Assembly (NCBI RefSeq): GCF_029240175.1
Contig: NZ_JARBTM010000003.1
Location: 62,001-126,000 of the forward strand
Source: Anaerosolibacter sp.
Lineage (GTDB): Bacteria; Bacillota; Clostridia; Peptostreptococcales; Thermotaleaceae
DNA: 64,000 bases
Reading direction: 5' to 3'
Shown here: positions 17,813-27,631 of the stretch, piece by piece
Position numbering within the stretch: position 1 is the first letter of the stretch
Layout: every line of letters begins with the position of its first letter
The notes under the pieces: model-generated
What the model was told of the DNA's origin: nothing
Seen by the model: the letters and a program-made list of their open reading frames with translations, nothing else
Database searches by the model: none
Program-made: the position numbers and the translations under genes

Positions 17813-19333
17813 GTGAAAAAGCTCGTATTAAGCTTGATGATAATCATTTTGTGCACAACGCCTATCAGTGGATGGGCCGCGCCTCCTGAATTTTCCGGAG
17901 GGATTAATAACGAATATGCCTATGAAGAGGTGATCTTCATCACGGGACAACCCATAAAATTTATAGGAACATTCACGGTCTCAGAAAAGGATAAAGGAGA
18001 GACAAAAACCATTACCTATAAATTTAACAAATTAAAACCAGAGGACAAATCCATCGACGCAGAATTGACGAAATCGATCACCTATGTGGTGGATTATACT
18101 ACCAGAAATGATAAAGGACAGACCATCGCCCAGACACAAATATCTGGAAAACCAAAAGAGACTTTGGAGATTGGTGAGGATGAGTATGAATTATTTGACT
18201 ATCAATTCTCTAAATCCGATGTCATAGACAATCGACCAGCTGCAGATTTTTATTCTGGCAATATGACAGGACGTAAGCTTTATTTAATCAATGGGAAAAA
18301 ACCTGAAGATGCCGAGGGTACTGTCACTGTGGATATCACGGGAGGGAACGCCGGGTATGAGAATTTCTGGGGAAATACGGACACACAGATCAACGATTAT
18401 GTAATCAGTTCCACAAGAACCATTGCTGAAGATGATTCAGAGGATACAGATGAGGTATCCTGGCAGGGTACTGTAAAGGTTCAGGTGTCTGACAGCATGA
18501 CAAAGAATTTGAGATACTCGGGCAATGAAGCAAATTTTTCAAGCTTTAACGGTGGACATATACGGGTTACCAACCGTGAAATGGTGTCCAGATATGATTA
18601 TAACCTACCGAGATTTAGAGATGGAGAACTGGACGGCTCCAGAAGAGAAAGAGACAGTATTCAGCTTTCCAAACAAATGGTGCCTAAGCTTGAACGACTG
18701 ATTGTACCAAAATTCAGAGATTTAAACGGACACTGGGCTCAAGAGAGCATCGAAAAATTATATTCTCTAGATGTATTTGATGAGCAATCCTCGTTCTTCT
18801 CGCCGAACATTCCATTTACTCGAGGAGAATTTACCAAAGGAATTATCCGAGCCTGTGATATCAGGACCACCATGGAAACAGAGAAGAAGACCACGAGAAG
18901 AAGAAATGAACCACCGGAGCAATCACCATTCCAGGATGTGGCGGTAGAGGACCAGAACTACCAATATATCAAAAGTGGTTTGGAAAAACAAATCATATCA
19001 GGTGTATCACCCACAGCGTTCCAGCCAAAGGAGCCGTTGACAAGGGCCCAGGCGATATCTATATTGATCCGTGCCCTAGGCTTTGAAAATAAGGCACCAA
19101 ACCCTGGCTACTACACATCCTTCGCCGATGATCGTTCCATTCCAAACTGGGCGAGGGACAGTATTTACGTAGCCCGAGAGATTAACCTGATTTCAGGGGA
19201 TGAAATGAATCGGGTGAATCCAAATAAAGTAGTTTCTAGAGCAGAAGCAGCGTCTATGCTGGTGCGTTTCCTAGAGTTCTTGGAAAAAGATTTACAAAGA
19301 GATTATAGAGAGAATATTATTCAGTTTAATTAG
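17813..19333 (+). CDS. exported protein with three C-terminal SLH motifs
   Basis: GTG 17813 follows AAAGGGGG. The 506-residue product has a signal peptide (residues 1-22, cut after SGWA). Residues 23-300 form a region I do not recognise, rich in beta strands, with GGNAGYENFWGNTDTQINDY in the middle. Three SLH motifs follow at about 305-500: KFRDLNGHWAQESIEKLYS, SPFQDVAVEDQNYQYIKSGL with LTRAQAISILIRALGF, and SFADDRSIPNWARDSIYVA with VSRAEAASMLVRFLEFL. It follows the giant operon but has its own gap and a TATAAT-like box at 17780-17785. A structural or assembly role at the wall is likely; the first part could recognise the neighbouring giants. Confidence 0.8.
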   Translation: MKKLVLSLMIIILCTTPISGWAAPPEFSGGINNEYAYEEVIFITGQPIKFIGTFTVSEKDKGETKTITYKFNKLKPEDKSIDAELTKSITYVVDYTTRNDKGQTIAQTQISGKPKETLEIGEDEYELFDYQFSKSDVIDNRPAADFYSGNMTGRKLYLINGKKPEDAEGTVTVDITGGNAGYENFWGNTDTQINDYVISSTRTIAEDDSEDTDEVSWQGTVKVQVSDSMTKNLRYSGNEANFSSFNGGHIRVTNREMVSRYDYNLPRFRDGELDGSRRERDSIQLSKQMVPKLERLIVPKFRDLNGHWAQESIEKLYSLDVFDEQSSFFSPNIPFTRGEFTKGIIRACDIRTTMETEKKTTRRRNEPPEQSPFQDVAVEDQNYQYIKSGLEKQIISGVSPTAFQPKEPLTRAQAISILIRALGFENKAPNPGYYTSFADDRSIPNWARDSIYVAREINLISGDEMNRVNPNKVVSRAEAASMLVRFLEFLEKDLQRDYRENIIQFN

Positions 19334-19341
19334 AAAGGTCA

Positions 19342-19370
19342 TAAGGTTAAGGTTGAGGCTAAGGTTAAGG
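19342..19370. repeat. hexamer array (GGTTAA type), left of four-helix-bundle gene
   Basis: TAAGGTTAAGGTTGAGGCTA continues as AGGTTAAGG, a 6-bp period. An inverted counterpart stands at 19827-19852 on the other side of the gene. Confidence 0.8.
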
Positions 19371-19404
19371 AAATGCGTTAGAGCAGCGCTTTGGGGGAGA
19401 TGCT

Positions 19405-19767
19405 ATGTATAGAAAATTTAGAGATATGCCCATATGGAAACAGGCATTAGATGTTTCGGTGAGAATTTTTAAGCTGACAGATAATTTGCCCCGTAAAGAG
19501 GACTATGGACTAACTTCTCAAATACGTAGATCAGCGAATTCCATGGGTGCTAATATTGCTGAAGGCTTTGGCCGGAGGCACACAAGAGAGAAAACTAATT
19601 TTTATGTCATTTCTAGGGGCTCTGCATATGAAACGATTCATCATATTCTATATGGGACAGAAATAGAATACTTTTGTAAAGAAGAAACAAGTTCGATAAT
19701 TAAGGATCTTGAAGGAATTATCTATGAGATTAATAAAATGATTAAATCATTGAACGATTCTACTTAA
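19405..19767 (+). CDS. four-helix bundle protein (23S rRNA intervening-sequence type)
   Basis: The 120-residue product fits the small four-helix-bundle family first seen in 23S rRNA intervening sequences. It starts FRDMPIWKQALDVSVRIF and has the signature LTSQIRRSANSMGANIAEGF then GRRHTREKTNFYVISRGSAY at about residues 35-75, with a C-terminal amphipathic helix. The family resembles the Avd protein of diversity-generating retroelements and may bind nucleic acid; its role is not settled. ATG 19405 follows GGGGGAG. The gene is enclosed by inverted hexamer arrays, which suggests it travels, or travelled, as part of a small mobile unit. No rRNA or reverse transcriptase gene is nearby. Confidence 0.88.
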   Translation: MYRKFRDMPIWKQALDVSVRIFKLTDNLPRKEDYGLTSQIRRSANSMGANIAEGFGRRHTREKTNFYVISRGSAYETIHHILYGTEIEYFCKEETSSIIKDLEGIIYEINKMIKSLNDST

Positions 19768-19826
19768 TTCCTAACTCCAATTCTTCGATTGATCTAGACT
19801 TAATCCCTAGATTTATTTTCTTGCTT

Positions 19827-19852
19827 TTAACCTCAACCTTAACCTTAACCTC
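19827..19852. repeat. hexamer array (TTAACC type), right of four-helix-bundle gene
   Basis: TTAACCTCAACCTTAACCTT continues as AACCTC, the reverse complement of the array at 19342-19370. It ends about 20 bases before the protease start codon, so it lies in that gene's untranslated leader. Confidence 0.8.
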
Positions 19853-19873
19853 ATATAGAAAGGACTTGGGAAT

Positions 19874-21244
19874 ATGATAAAATCTATGAACCGGATCATT
19901 TGTTTAGTATTAGTCAGTATGTTAATTACAGTAGTTCCTATCCAAGCAGCGCCTCTTAAAGTTAATGATATTTCCGATTTGATGCGGCTTATTCAAGAGG
20001 ATTATTTATTTGAGGTGTCACAGCAGGACCTCATAGAGGGGGCCATGCGGGGGATGTTTTACCCCTTAGATCCGTACAGCAATTATTTTTCCAAAGAAGA
20101 ATATACAACCTTTGATCAAAGAAACGCAGGAAGCTTTGCCGGAATCGGAGTGACTCTTTCGGAATATGATGGGGAATTGATGATCGATGAGGTGATTCAA
20201 GGGGGGCCTGCAGCCAGAATTGGCCTTCAAGCGGGAGATTTGATCCTATCTGTCGATGGAAAAACAGCAGAAGAAGATGGATTGCCAGAACTGGTTAGAC
20301 TTTTAAAGGGCCAGCCCCAAACCAAGGTAAGGCTTAGTGTAAAGAAAACAGGGACAGCACAAATTGTAACAGCCGAGGTAACTAGGGAGATTATTAAACT
20401 CCAGCCGGTCACCTATAAGGTTCTTGAAAACAATATAGGTTATATCAAAATAGACGAGTTTATTGAAAAGGTCAGTGACGAGGTAGACAAGGCAGTTGAA
20501 GCGCTAAAAAAAGCAGAGGTAACAGGAATCATTGTAGATGTTCGAAACAATCCAGGGGGAATCCTAGATGAAGCGGTAAACGTGGCGGATATCTTTCTAC
20601 CCAAAAACAAACCTGTGGTATACATTGAATACAAGAACAAAAGTCAGCAAACACTATTCTCAAGAAAAGAGCCAGTGAAAATTCCTTTGGTCGTATTGGT
20701 CAACCAGGGTAGCGCCAGTGCTTCTGAGATATTGGCGGCATCCATCCAGGAAAATAAAGCAGGTACAGTCATTGGTAGTACCACCTATGGAAAAGGCACA
20801 GTGCAGATGGTTGCTGAATTACCGAATGGAGGAGGTATGAAGCTAACCTTTGCTAGATACCTTACGCCAAATAAAACCTGGATTCATGAGAAAGGTGTCA
20901 CACCCGATGTGGTCATTGAGAACCCTAAAAGGGTCAATTTGCCTGTCTTTGCTCCACTGATTGAAGAAAAGGATTATGTGGAAGGTGAAAAAGGTCTGAA
21001 TGTCTACGGTGCTCAACAGCGGCTAAGCTTTTTAGGATACAAAGAGGTTATTGCCACGGGAAGTATGGATGTCGTAACTGCTAAAGCATTGAAAGCCTTT
21101 CAGGAGGAGAATAGCCTTAGTGACAAGAATGGCATATTAGACATAGAAACAAGGGATATGCTAAATAATAAGATTGTGGATATATACATGAAATCACCAG
21201 AGGATTTGCAGTTAAATAAAGCATTAGAATTATTGCATAATTAA
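19874..21244 (+). CDS. C-terminal processing peptidase, S41 family, with PDZ and peptidoglycan-binding domains
   Basis: This is a 456-residue exported serine protease of the CtpA/CtpB type. A signal peptide occupies 1-25. A PDZ domain lies at about 85-165 (GIGVTLSEYDGELMIDEVI, GGPAARIGLQAGDLILSVDG). The S41 core follows, with the Ser-Lys pair in NQGSASASEI (the Ser near 282) and TTYGKGTVQ (Lys near 307), 25 residues apart as in B. subtilis CtpB. The C-terminus at about 375-440 is a PG_binding_1 domain (GAQQRLSFLGY, ALKAFQEENSL). Such enzymes trim exported or membrane proteins at their C-terminus. Its place at the end of the surface gene region may point to envelope protein processing, which is inference. 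Confidence 0.93.
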   Translation: MIKSMNRIICLVLVSMLITVVPIQAAPLKVNDISDLMRLIQEDYLFEVSQQDLIEGAMRGMFYPLDPYSNYFSKEEYTTFDQRNAGSFAGIGVTLSEYDGELMIDEVIQGGPAARIGLQAGDLILSVDGKTAEEDGLPELVRLLKGQPQTKVRLSVKKTGTAQIVTAEVTREIIKLQPVTYKVLENNIGYIKIDEFIEKVSDEVDKAVEALKKAEVTGIIVDVRNNPGGILDEAVNVADIFLPKNKPVVYIEYKNKSQQTLFSRKEPVKIPLVVLVNQGSASASEILAASIQENKAGTVIGSTTYGKGTVQMVAELPNGGGMKLTFARYLTPNKTWIHEKGVTPDVVIENPKRVNLPVFAPLIEEKDYVEGEKGLNVYGAQQRLSFLGYKEVIATGSMDVVTAKALKAFQEENSLSDKNGILDIETRDMLNNKIVDIYMKSPEDLQLNKALELLHN

Positions 21245-21327
21245 AGAAAAATATTTATAAATGCCTATTGACGCAAGAAAATGGATAAGATATACTATTA
21301 AAGTTATTTTAAAAATCAGAAATACGA

Positions 21328-21408
21328 GCACCCTATTAGGGTGCCCTGCCATAAAAAATTGATGCGGACATCGGTAGGTCACCCGTAGGGGGTGGCCTCT
21401 CTCTTTTT
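21328..21408 (+). terminator. two hairpins after the protease gene, the second REP-like
   Basis: The first hairpin is GCACCCT ATT AGGGTGC (21328-21344) without a T-run. The second pairs GGTCACCC with GGGTGGCC around GTAGG and is followed by TCTCTCTTTTTT. It looks like a REP (GTAGGGGGTGGCC) that now serves as a terminator. The rest of the 388-base gap to pyrG holds two clear REPs. Confidence 0.55.
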
Positions 21409-21483
21409 TGGGGGAAAAGACTATTTATATCTTCTTTCTATGAACTATCTTTAATTATTTCTTACAACAACAACTATAAAATC

Positions 21484-21566
21484 GTAGGGAACGGTTAGTA
21501 ACCGTTCCGTTAGCATAAGGGTAACACTTGGATGAAAACTGTAGGGAACGGCCCCTGTGCCGTTCC
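21484..21566 (+). repeat. two REP palindromes upstream of pyrG
   Basis: 21484-21508 is GTAG GGAACGGTTA G TAACCGTTCC. 21541-21566 is GTAG GGAACGGC CCCTGT GCCGTTCC. The two share head and outer stem but differ in the inner stem. Confidence 0.9.
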
Positions 21567-21605
21567 GGAAATACATTAAAACGGATACTACAAATTCAAA
21601 TATAA

Positions 21606-23237
<1,632 letters not shown>

Positions 23238-23253
23238 AGCTATACTAAAATAG

Positions 23254-23276
23254 AGCCGAGCCTATGCTCGGCTTTT
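23254..23276 (+). terminator. pyrG terminator
   Basis: AGCCGAGC / GCTCGGCT forms a perfect 8-bp stem with a CTAT loop, followed by TTTTAAAT, 17 bases after the pyrG stop. Confidence 0.88.
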
Positions 23277-23293
23277 AAATTGAAAAATTCAAT

Positions 23294-23502
23294 GTAGGGA
23301 ACAGGCATGCCTGTTCCGCAGGAATACAGGTTACAGAGAAAGGGAAGGGGGACCCTTCCCCTACGAAAAACGTGTTTATGATGTAGGGGCGATTCACGAA
23401 TCGCCCAAAGACCACAAAAACTACCTGCAACTGTAGGGTGCGGGGTCCTCCCGCCCGATAATGTAATGGCAATCATGTAGGGAACGGCCCCTGTGCCGTT
23501 CC
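23294..23502. repeat. cluster of five REP palindromes of five subtypes
   Basis: Copies lie at 23294-23317 (GGAACAGGC stem), 23342-23364 (GGGAAGGG stem, reverse), 23383-23406 (GGGCGATTC stem), 23433-23456 (GGGTGCGGG, imperfect) and 23477-23502 (GGAACGGC stem). All have the GTAG head, spaced about 20-30 bases apart. Together with the hexamer array at 23532-23559 they fill the gap between pyrG and the next gene. A 100-codon minus-strand frame across them is an accident of the palindromes. Confidence 0.88.
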
Positions 23503-23531
23503 GCTGAAAATGAACATCATATAAACTGGGG

Positions 23532-23559
23532 TTTAACCTCAACCTCAGCCTTAACCTTA
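23532..23559. repeat. hexamer array (TTAACC type)
   Basis: TTTAACCTCAACCTCAGCCT continues as TAACCTTA, same family as at 19827. It ends about 17 bases before the start of the glycosyltransferase gene. Confidence 0.75.
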
Positions 23560-23575
23560 TTGAAGAAAGAGTGAA

Positions 23576-24931
23576 ATGAAAATGATTAAAATTGAGGAAT
23601 TGCGCAATAAATTCGGATTATGGTATATCGCATTTATAACCTTCTTGGGCATCTATCTAAGACTTTGGTGGATTAACAACATACCCACAAAGCCCATCTA
23701 TGATTTTGAAACTTACCAGGAAATTGCCACCAATATCTTCAACCACTTAGGACACAGCTTCAGAGGTGAACCCATCGCATTTCAAGGCATGGGCTATCCC
23801 ATGGTGTTGGGATTTGTATATCGCCTTGTGGGAAACAATGACCTATACACAGCAAAAATGTTCAATGTGGTGTTATCTATCCTTACCCTAATCCTCATAT
23901 TCTTTATACTGATTAAGCTAACCCATAGAAGATTTATTGTGTATACCGCCTATACCTTTGCAGCCCTATTGCCTAACTTTATTGCCTACAACAACGTGAT
24001 CAGCACAGAAGTATTCATCACGTTCATTCTGACAGCGGCTCTTTTCCTTCAACTGTATACCTTTGATCCTCGAATCAGATATCCTCTGCTGGGGGCACTC
24101 ATTGGTGTTGCTGCCTTGACGAAGCCCTTCTTCATGGCTTACCCGGTAGTTATAGCAGTGGCAGTATGGCTCAAGGGGAAGGATATAAAGAAAACTGCCA
24201 TCTTATTTGCCACAGTGTTTCTTTGTATGGCTTTGACAGTGGCACCTTGGACCTATCGAAACTATCAGAAGTTCGGAAGATTTATCCCTGTATCCTATAA
24301 CTCAGGATACGTATTCTATGTGAACAACAACGCCAATAACACCACTGGGGCATGGATGCCTCTCAGTGAGATCTATGCTTCGCCAGAATTAAGAGCAAAG
24401 ATGGATTCTATACTAAACCATGGTGCTAGAAGTGAAAAGCTCGCCCATGAGCTTGAAGTGATTTTCAAGCCTGAAGCGAAGGAATGGATTCAGGAGAATC
24501 CATGGGAGTTTACGAAGCTGGGCCTTCTAAGGCTAAATGCCACCTTTTTCAGCGGCGCTTGGGACATAGAAGCATGGACAGCCAATGAGTTCAAAGAGAA
24601 GCAGGACTGGTGGACGGAAATCGAGTATCTAAGGAGTGCCAATGCTTTCCGTGCCGTGACGGACTTTGTTATTAATCTATTGAGTGCCTTTGGATTTATG
24701 TACGTATTACTTAATGTGAAGAATATACTATGGGGATTGTTCAAGAAAGATGAAACCCTAAATGACTTGATTACCATTCCCACACTAAATATCGCCTTTT
24801 TCATCGCCATATACTTTGTTTTCGAAGGACAAGCAAGATACAACTTCCCCGTATTATTCTTCTTGATTTTAGCTACAGTAGTGATATTAGATAGGATGAA
24901 AACAAGCCTATACGACAAAAGCAGCAGGTAA
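23576..24931 (+). CDS. GT-C family glycosyltransferase, GT39/ArnT-like membrane protein
   Basis: The 451-residue product is hydrophobic, with about ten membrane spans. After the first span it carries NNIPTKPIYDFETYQEIATN, the external loop with an acidic residue typical of GT-C enzymes. Then come alternating spans (FIVYTAYTFAALLPNFIAY, LLGALIGVAALTKPFF) and a loop with NNNANNTTGAWMP. Such enzymes move a sugar from a polyprenyl-phosphate carrier to a protein or wall polymer outside the membrane. The UbiA-type prenyltransferase (29387-30286) and flippase-like protein (27632-28579) nearby could supply the carrier-linked sugar. The substrate is unknown. Confidence 0.8.
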   Translation: MKMIKIEELRNKFGLWYIAFITFLGIYLRLWWINNIPTKPIYDFETYQEIATNIFNHLGHSFRGEPIAFQGMGYPMVLGFVYRLVGNNDLYTAKMFNVVLSILTLILIFFILIKLTHRRFIVYTAYTFAALLPNFIAYNNVISTEVFITFILTAALFLQLYTFDPRIRYPLLGALIGVAALTKPFFMAYPVVIAVAVWLKGKDIKKTAILFATVFLCMALTVAPWTYRNYQKFGRFIPVSYNSGYVFYVNNNANNTTGAWMPLSEIYASPELRAKMDSILNHGARSEKLAHELEVIFKPEAKEWIQENPWEFTKLGLLRLNATFFSGAWDIEAWTANEFKEKQDWWTEIEYLRSANAFRAVTDFVINLLSAFGFMYVLLNVKNILWGLFKKDETLNDLITIPTLNIAFFIAIYFVFEGQARYNFPVLFFLILATVVILDRMKTSLYDKSSR

Positions 24932-24945
24932 CCCCTGCTGCTTTT
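24917..24945. terminator. bidirectional terminator overlapping the glycosyltransferase stop
   Basis: AAAAGCAGCAGG / CCTGCTGCTTTT is a perfect 12-bp stem whose left arm includes the last codons of the gene. It serves this gene and the convergent UbiB-like gene. Confidence 0.88.
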
Positions 24946-24954
24946 ACATACTAT

Positions 24955-26142
24955 TTATTCAATATACCTATACAAATTAAACGACTTCTCTTCTAAATAA
25001 TAAATATGAGACATAAACCCATGAAACACTCGAAACAAAATCAACAAATCCTTCGGTAGAGACATGGTCTTATCAAAAACCTTAGACCCCATGATAGTAT
25101 TCAGTTTATAGGTAAGCTTCCAATACTTAAAATCAAAATCTTCATCTACCAGAAGGGGCTCAAAAATCGTATCCAAAATAGGAATCAAAGCCCTGCCATA
25201 ACTATTTAAATCCTCCCCATGAAAACCCAATGAAACTAGTAAATCAGGAACTACTCCATAGGACTCATTCCTTAGGCATAGAATTAATTCCTTAAAGTGC
25301 ATGACAAAGGAAGAATCATATTGCTTCACGCAACCAAAGTCAATGACTTGCAAGGTCAGTTTGCCATCTAGTCTTTCTACAAAAAAATTGGCGCTATGGG
25401 GGTCTCCGTGGAGGATGTGATGCCTAAATAACCCATCAAAATAAAAACCAGCCAAAATATCGAGAATTTCCCTTTTCTCTTCTTCTCTAGCAGTAGATAA
25501 AAACTCTTTTAAGGATATACCGCTGCACTTTTCTTCTACAAGGATATTCTCAGAAGAATATTGGGAATACAGAAGAGGGATATGAATTTGATGATGACGT
25601 TGAAAGGCTTCTTGAAAGAGCTTTAGCTGCTCTGCCTCATAGGTATAATTGGTTTCACTTTCTATAATTTGCTCAAACTCTTGAAGATGGCGAATCAGCA
25701 AGTCCTTACTTTCCTGAGGGAAACGAAAGAACTTAAACACAAACCCAAGGGTGCTCTTTAAAAACTTCCAGTCATGGGTAAGACTTTCCTTGATCTTAGG
25801 ATACTGGATCTTTACGATGACCTTTTGGTCGTTTAATCTGCCGCCATAAACCTGCCCGATAGAAGCTGAAGCCAGGGGCTCCTTGTCCAACTGAATCTTG
25901 TGGTTCGTCAGGTTTAGGGCACGCTGGTATAGTTCCTGATCCTTATAGGGAATCCCCTCATCCAAAAGATTCTCAAAGGACTTAAACTTTCTCCGATCTA
26001 CGAGATACAAAAACTGCCCATATTTCTGGGGAACCCCCTTCATCTCCCCAAGGATATGAAAAAGCTTCTCCTGATCAGCACCGCTTTCTTTCATAATATG
26101 AACAAGAAATTTGAGTAAATTATATTTTCTTTTTAGACTCAT
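24955..26142 (-). CDS. AarF/ABC1/UbiB-like protein kinase
   Basis: The 395-residue cytoplasmic protein has the marks of the atypical kinase family: KYGQ in the N-terminal extension (VPQKYGQFLYL), the Ala/Gly-rich loop ASIGQVYGG with Lys in KVIVKIQYPKI, the catalytic loop HGDPHSANFFV, and DFG-like VIDFGC. Family members support isoprenoid lipid metabolism (ubiquinone in Proteobacteria); in a clostridium without quinones the role is unclear, but neighbours handle polyprenyl lipids. ATG 26142 is better spaced behind GGAGAGG than the TTG at 26148. It is the last of several minus-strand genes here. Confidence 0.88.
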   Translation of the reverse strand: MSLKRKYNLLKFLVHIMKESGADQEKLFHILGEMKGVPQKYGQFLYLVDRRKFKSFENLLDEGIPYKDQELYQRALNLTNHKIQLDKEPLASASIGQVYGGRLNDQKVIVKIQYPKIKESLTHDWKFLKSTLGFVFKFFRFPQESKDLLIRHLQEFEQIIESETNYTYEAEQLKLFQEAFQRHHQIHIPLLYSQYSSENILVEEKCSGISLKEFLSTAREEEKREILDILAGFYFDGLFRHHILHGDPHSANFFVERLDGKLTLQVIDFGCVKQYDSSFVMHFKELILCLRNESYGVVPDLLVSLGFHGEDLNSYGRALIPILDTIFEPLLVDEDFDFKYWKLTYKLNTIMGSKVFDKTMSLPKDLLILFRVFHGFMSHIYYLEEKSFNLYRYIE

Positions 26143-26238
26143 ACACAATACCTCTCCATAAAACGCAAATTCGATGACTTTAATTCTTTAGAATAGTATT
26201 TATCTTTAGCAGCAATATTATCAATAACGAGGTTCTAT

Positions 26239-26262
26239 GTAGGGAACAGGCATGCCTGTTCC
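26239..26262 (+). repeat. REP palindrome
   Basis: GTAG then GGAACAGGCATGCCTGTTCC, a perfect 20-bp palindrome. Confidence 0.9.
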
Positions 26263-26299
26263 GCAAGAACAGATGGACAGCATTAGATACTAGCCTTGA

Positions 26300-26328
26300 A
26301 AAAGAGAAAGGGAGAATTTATTCTCCCT
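26300..26328 (-). terminator. terminator of the DUF362 gene
   Basis: AGGGAGAA TTTA TTCTCCCT forms an 8-bp stem (26309-26328). On the minus strand it is followed by TTCTCTTTTTC. It lies about 50 bases past the stop of the gene. Confidence 0.7.
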
Positions 26329-26344
26329 AAGGTTTTATTTTTTT

Positions 26345-26374
26345 ACCGATCACCGTTAACCGTGCACCGCGTAC
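26345..26374. repeat. heptamer array (ACCGCGT type)
   Basis: ACCGATC ACCGTTA ACCGTGC ACCGCGT ACCG-type units of 7 bp, immediately before the end of the minus-strand gene. Confidence 0.75.
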
Positions 26375-26380
26375 CGTCTT

Positions 26381-27478
26381 TTACTCTTCATACCGATCAA
26401 ACAACTCTGCCCATTGGGTTTCTTTCCTTAACTTTGCCATTCTCTTCTTGCCTTTATCGGGCCACCAGATATAGTCGTGGTAGAAGAAGGAACCAAAAAT
26501 AAAGATATTCACCAGCGGTGTCTTAAAGAAAACATCCTGAATCCGCTTCAATGGCCCAAACCACAAGAAATCTCCAACCCTAGAAGCTAAATTATCTCCA
26601 ACGGTAAAGCCCCAGCTTTCCTTTTCAATATCTTCCCCAATAATTTCGATATCTTCCATCTTGCCTACACCCAATCCTCGATCATGGGCTAACTGAATAT
26701 ATTTCAATTCCTTATATGGATCAAAGCCCATCATTTTGGCGGCCACTGCATCGATGGCAACCTGGTCATCACTGGCGAGGATAAAATCCTTCTCGATTGG
26801 CAGCATGGTTCTAGGCCCAGGGCCATTTCCTGCTACCGTACCGTCCATTACCGCGAAGATACCACTATGAATTTCCTTCTGAATGGCCAAAAGATCGACC
26901 AAGGTCTCATGAATCACACTATGGGTATAGTGACGTTTAGAGTTCAACAACCCACCAAAGGCATTCTTCATGGCGCCTGTGGTGGTGGTATAGATATGAC
27001 ACTTCATGGTTGGGAGATGGAGTACATTCTTATCAAAGAAATAATCAGGAATACGGATACCCTTCTTAAAGATTTCATCCAAAGCTAGCATCTCCGCCTT
27101 TGGCGTATACTCCACCCACTTCATGTCTTCTTCCTTGAAGTTAAATAAAGTAGGAATATTATAATTCTTTAATATTGGAACATACTTATTCATTTTTTCT
27201 CCCTTGAAGGGATCTGTTACCACCGTATTGTTCTGAACACAAGTTACTTTGTCATACCCATGTTTTTGAAGCCCTTGGATTACCCCTTCTAGCTGCCAAG
27301 GGGTTGTATTGGCACTCAAATAAGGAAAATGCCAGCTGATATTGTCTTTCAGAATCGTTGTCTTGTCTTTAGGAAGATACTGCTGGAAATCAGCCATCTC
27401 CATCAGGCGAATATAATCTTCTAAAACCGTCTCCGGCCTTGTTTTCAATACTACAACTTTCGCTTTCTTTTTCATCAT
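26381..27478 (-). CDS. DUF362-domain protein
   Basis: The 365-residue protein matches the DUF362 family, seen in KILKDNISWHF-like (ILKDNISWHFPYLSANTTPW), LPTMKCHIYTTTTGAMKNAF and the segment DDQVAIDAVAAKMMGFDP. DUF362 proteins are often linked to iron-sulfur proteins, but no ferredoxin-type Cys cluster is visible here. The C-terminus (VNIFIFGSFFYHDYIWW) is hydrophobic. I chose the ATG pair at 27478/27475 because GAGGTGG precedes it; an upstream ATG at 27490 is inside that ribosome site. It sits in a minus-strand series with the UbiB-like and flippase-like genes; the gaps of over 150 bases with repeats make a single operon unlikely. Confidence 0.78.
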   Translation of the reverse strand: MMKKKAKVVVLKTRPETVLEDYIRLMEMADFQQYLPKDKTTILKDNISWHFPYLSANTTPWQLEGVIQGLQKHGYDKVTCVQNNTVVTDPFKGEKMNKYVPILKNYNIPTLFNFKEEDMKWVEYTPKAEMLALDEIFKKGIRIPDYFFDKNVLHLPTMKCHIYTTTTGAMKNAFGGLLNSKRHYTHSVIHETLVDLLAIQKEIHSGIFAVMDGTVAGNGPGPRTMLPIEKDFILASDDQVAIDAVAAKMMGFDPYKELKYIQLAHDRGLGVGKMEDIEIIGEDIEKESWGFTVGDNLASRVGDFLWFGPLKRIQDVFFKTPLVNIFIFGSFFYHDYIWWPDKGKKRMAKLRKETQWAELFDRYEE

Positions 27479-27494
27479 TCTCCACCTCATCTAT

Positions 27495-27572
27495 TAGTCA
27501 CCAGTCGCCAGCTGCCGGTCGCCAGTTTTTATAGCTTACTGTTGGCTCATCGCTACTGGCCACTCGCTACTC
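27495..27572. repeat. heptamer array (TACTCGC / CCAGTCG types)
   Basis: Left part: CACCAGTCGCCAGCTGCCGG, TCGCCAG. Right part: CATCGCTACTGGCCACTCGC, TACTCGC. Seven-base spacing of CGC is plain in both. Confidence 0.65.
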
Positions 27573-27608
27573 GCTCTTAAAACACCCTATAGACACACTT
27601 ACATGATT

Positions 27609-27627
27609 TTAACCTTAGCCTTAACCT
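27609..27627. repeat. short hexamer array (TTAACC type)
   Basis: TTTAACCTTAGCCTTAACC lies just past the stop of the flippase-like gene. Confidence 0.65.
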
Positions 27628-27631
27628 GCTC

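Noticed and set aside
23240-23542. A 100-codon minus-strand frame after pyrG.
   Set aside because: It consists of REP palindromes and the hexamer array, has no ribosome site, and a second frame overlaps it.
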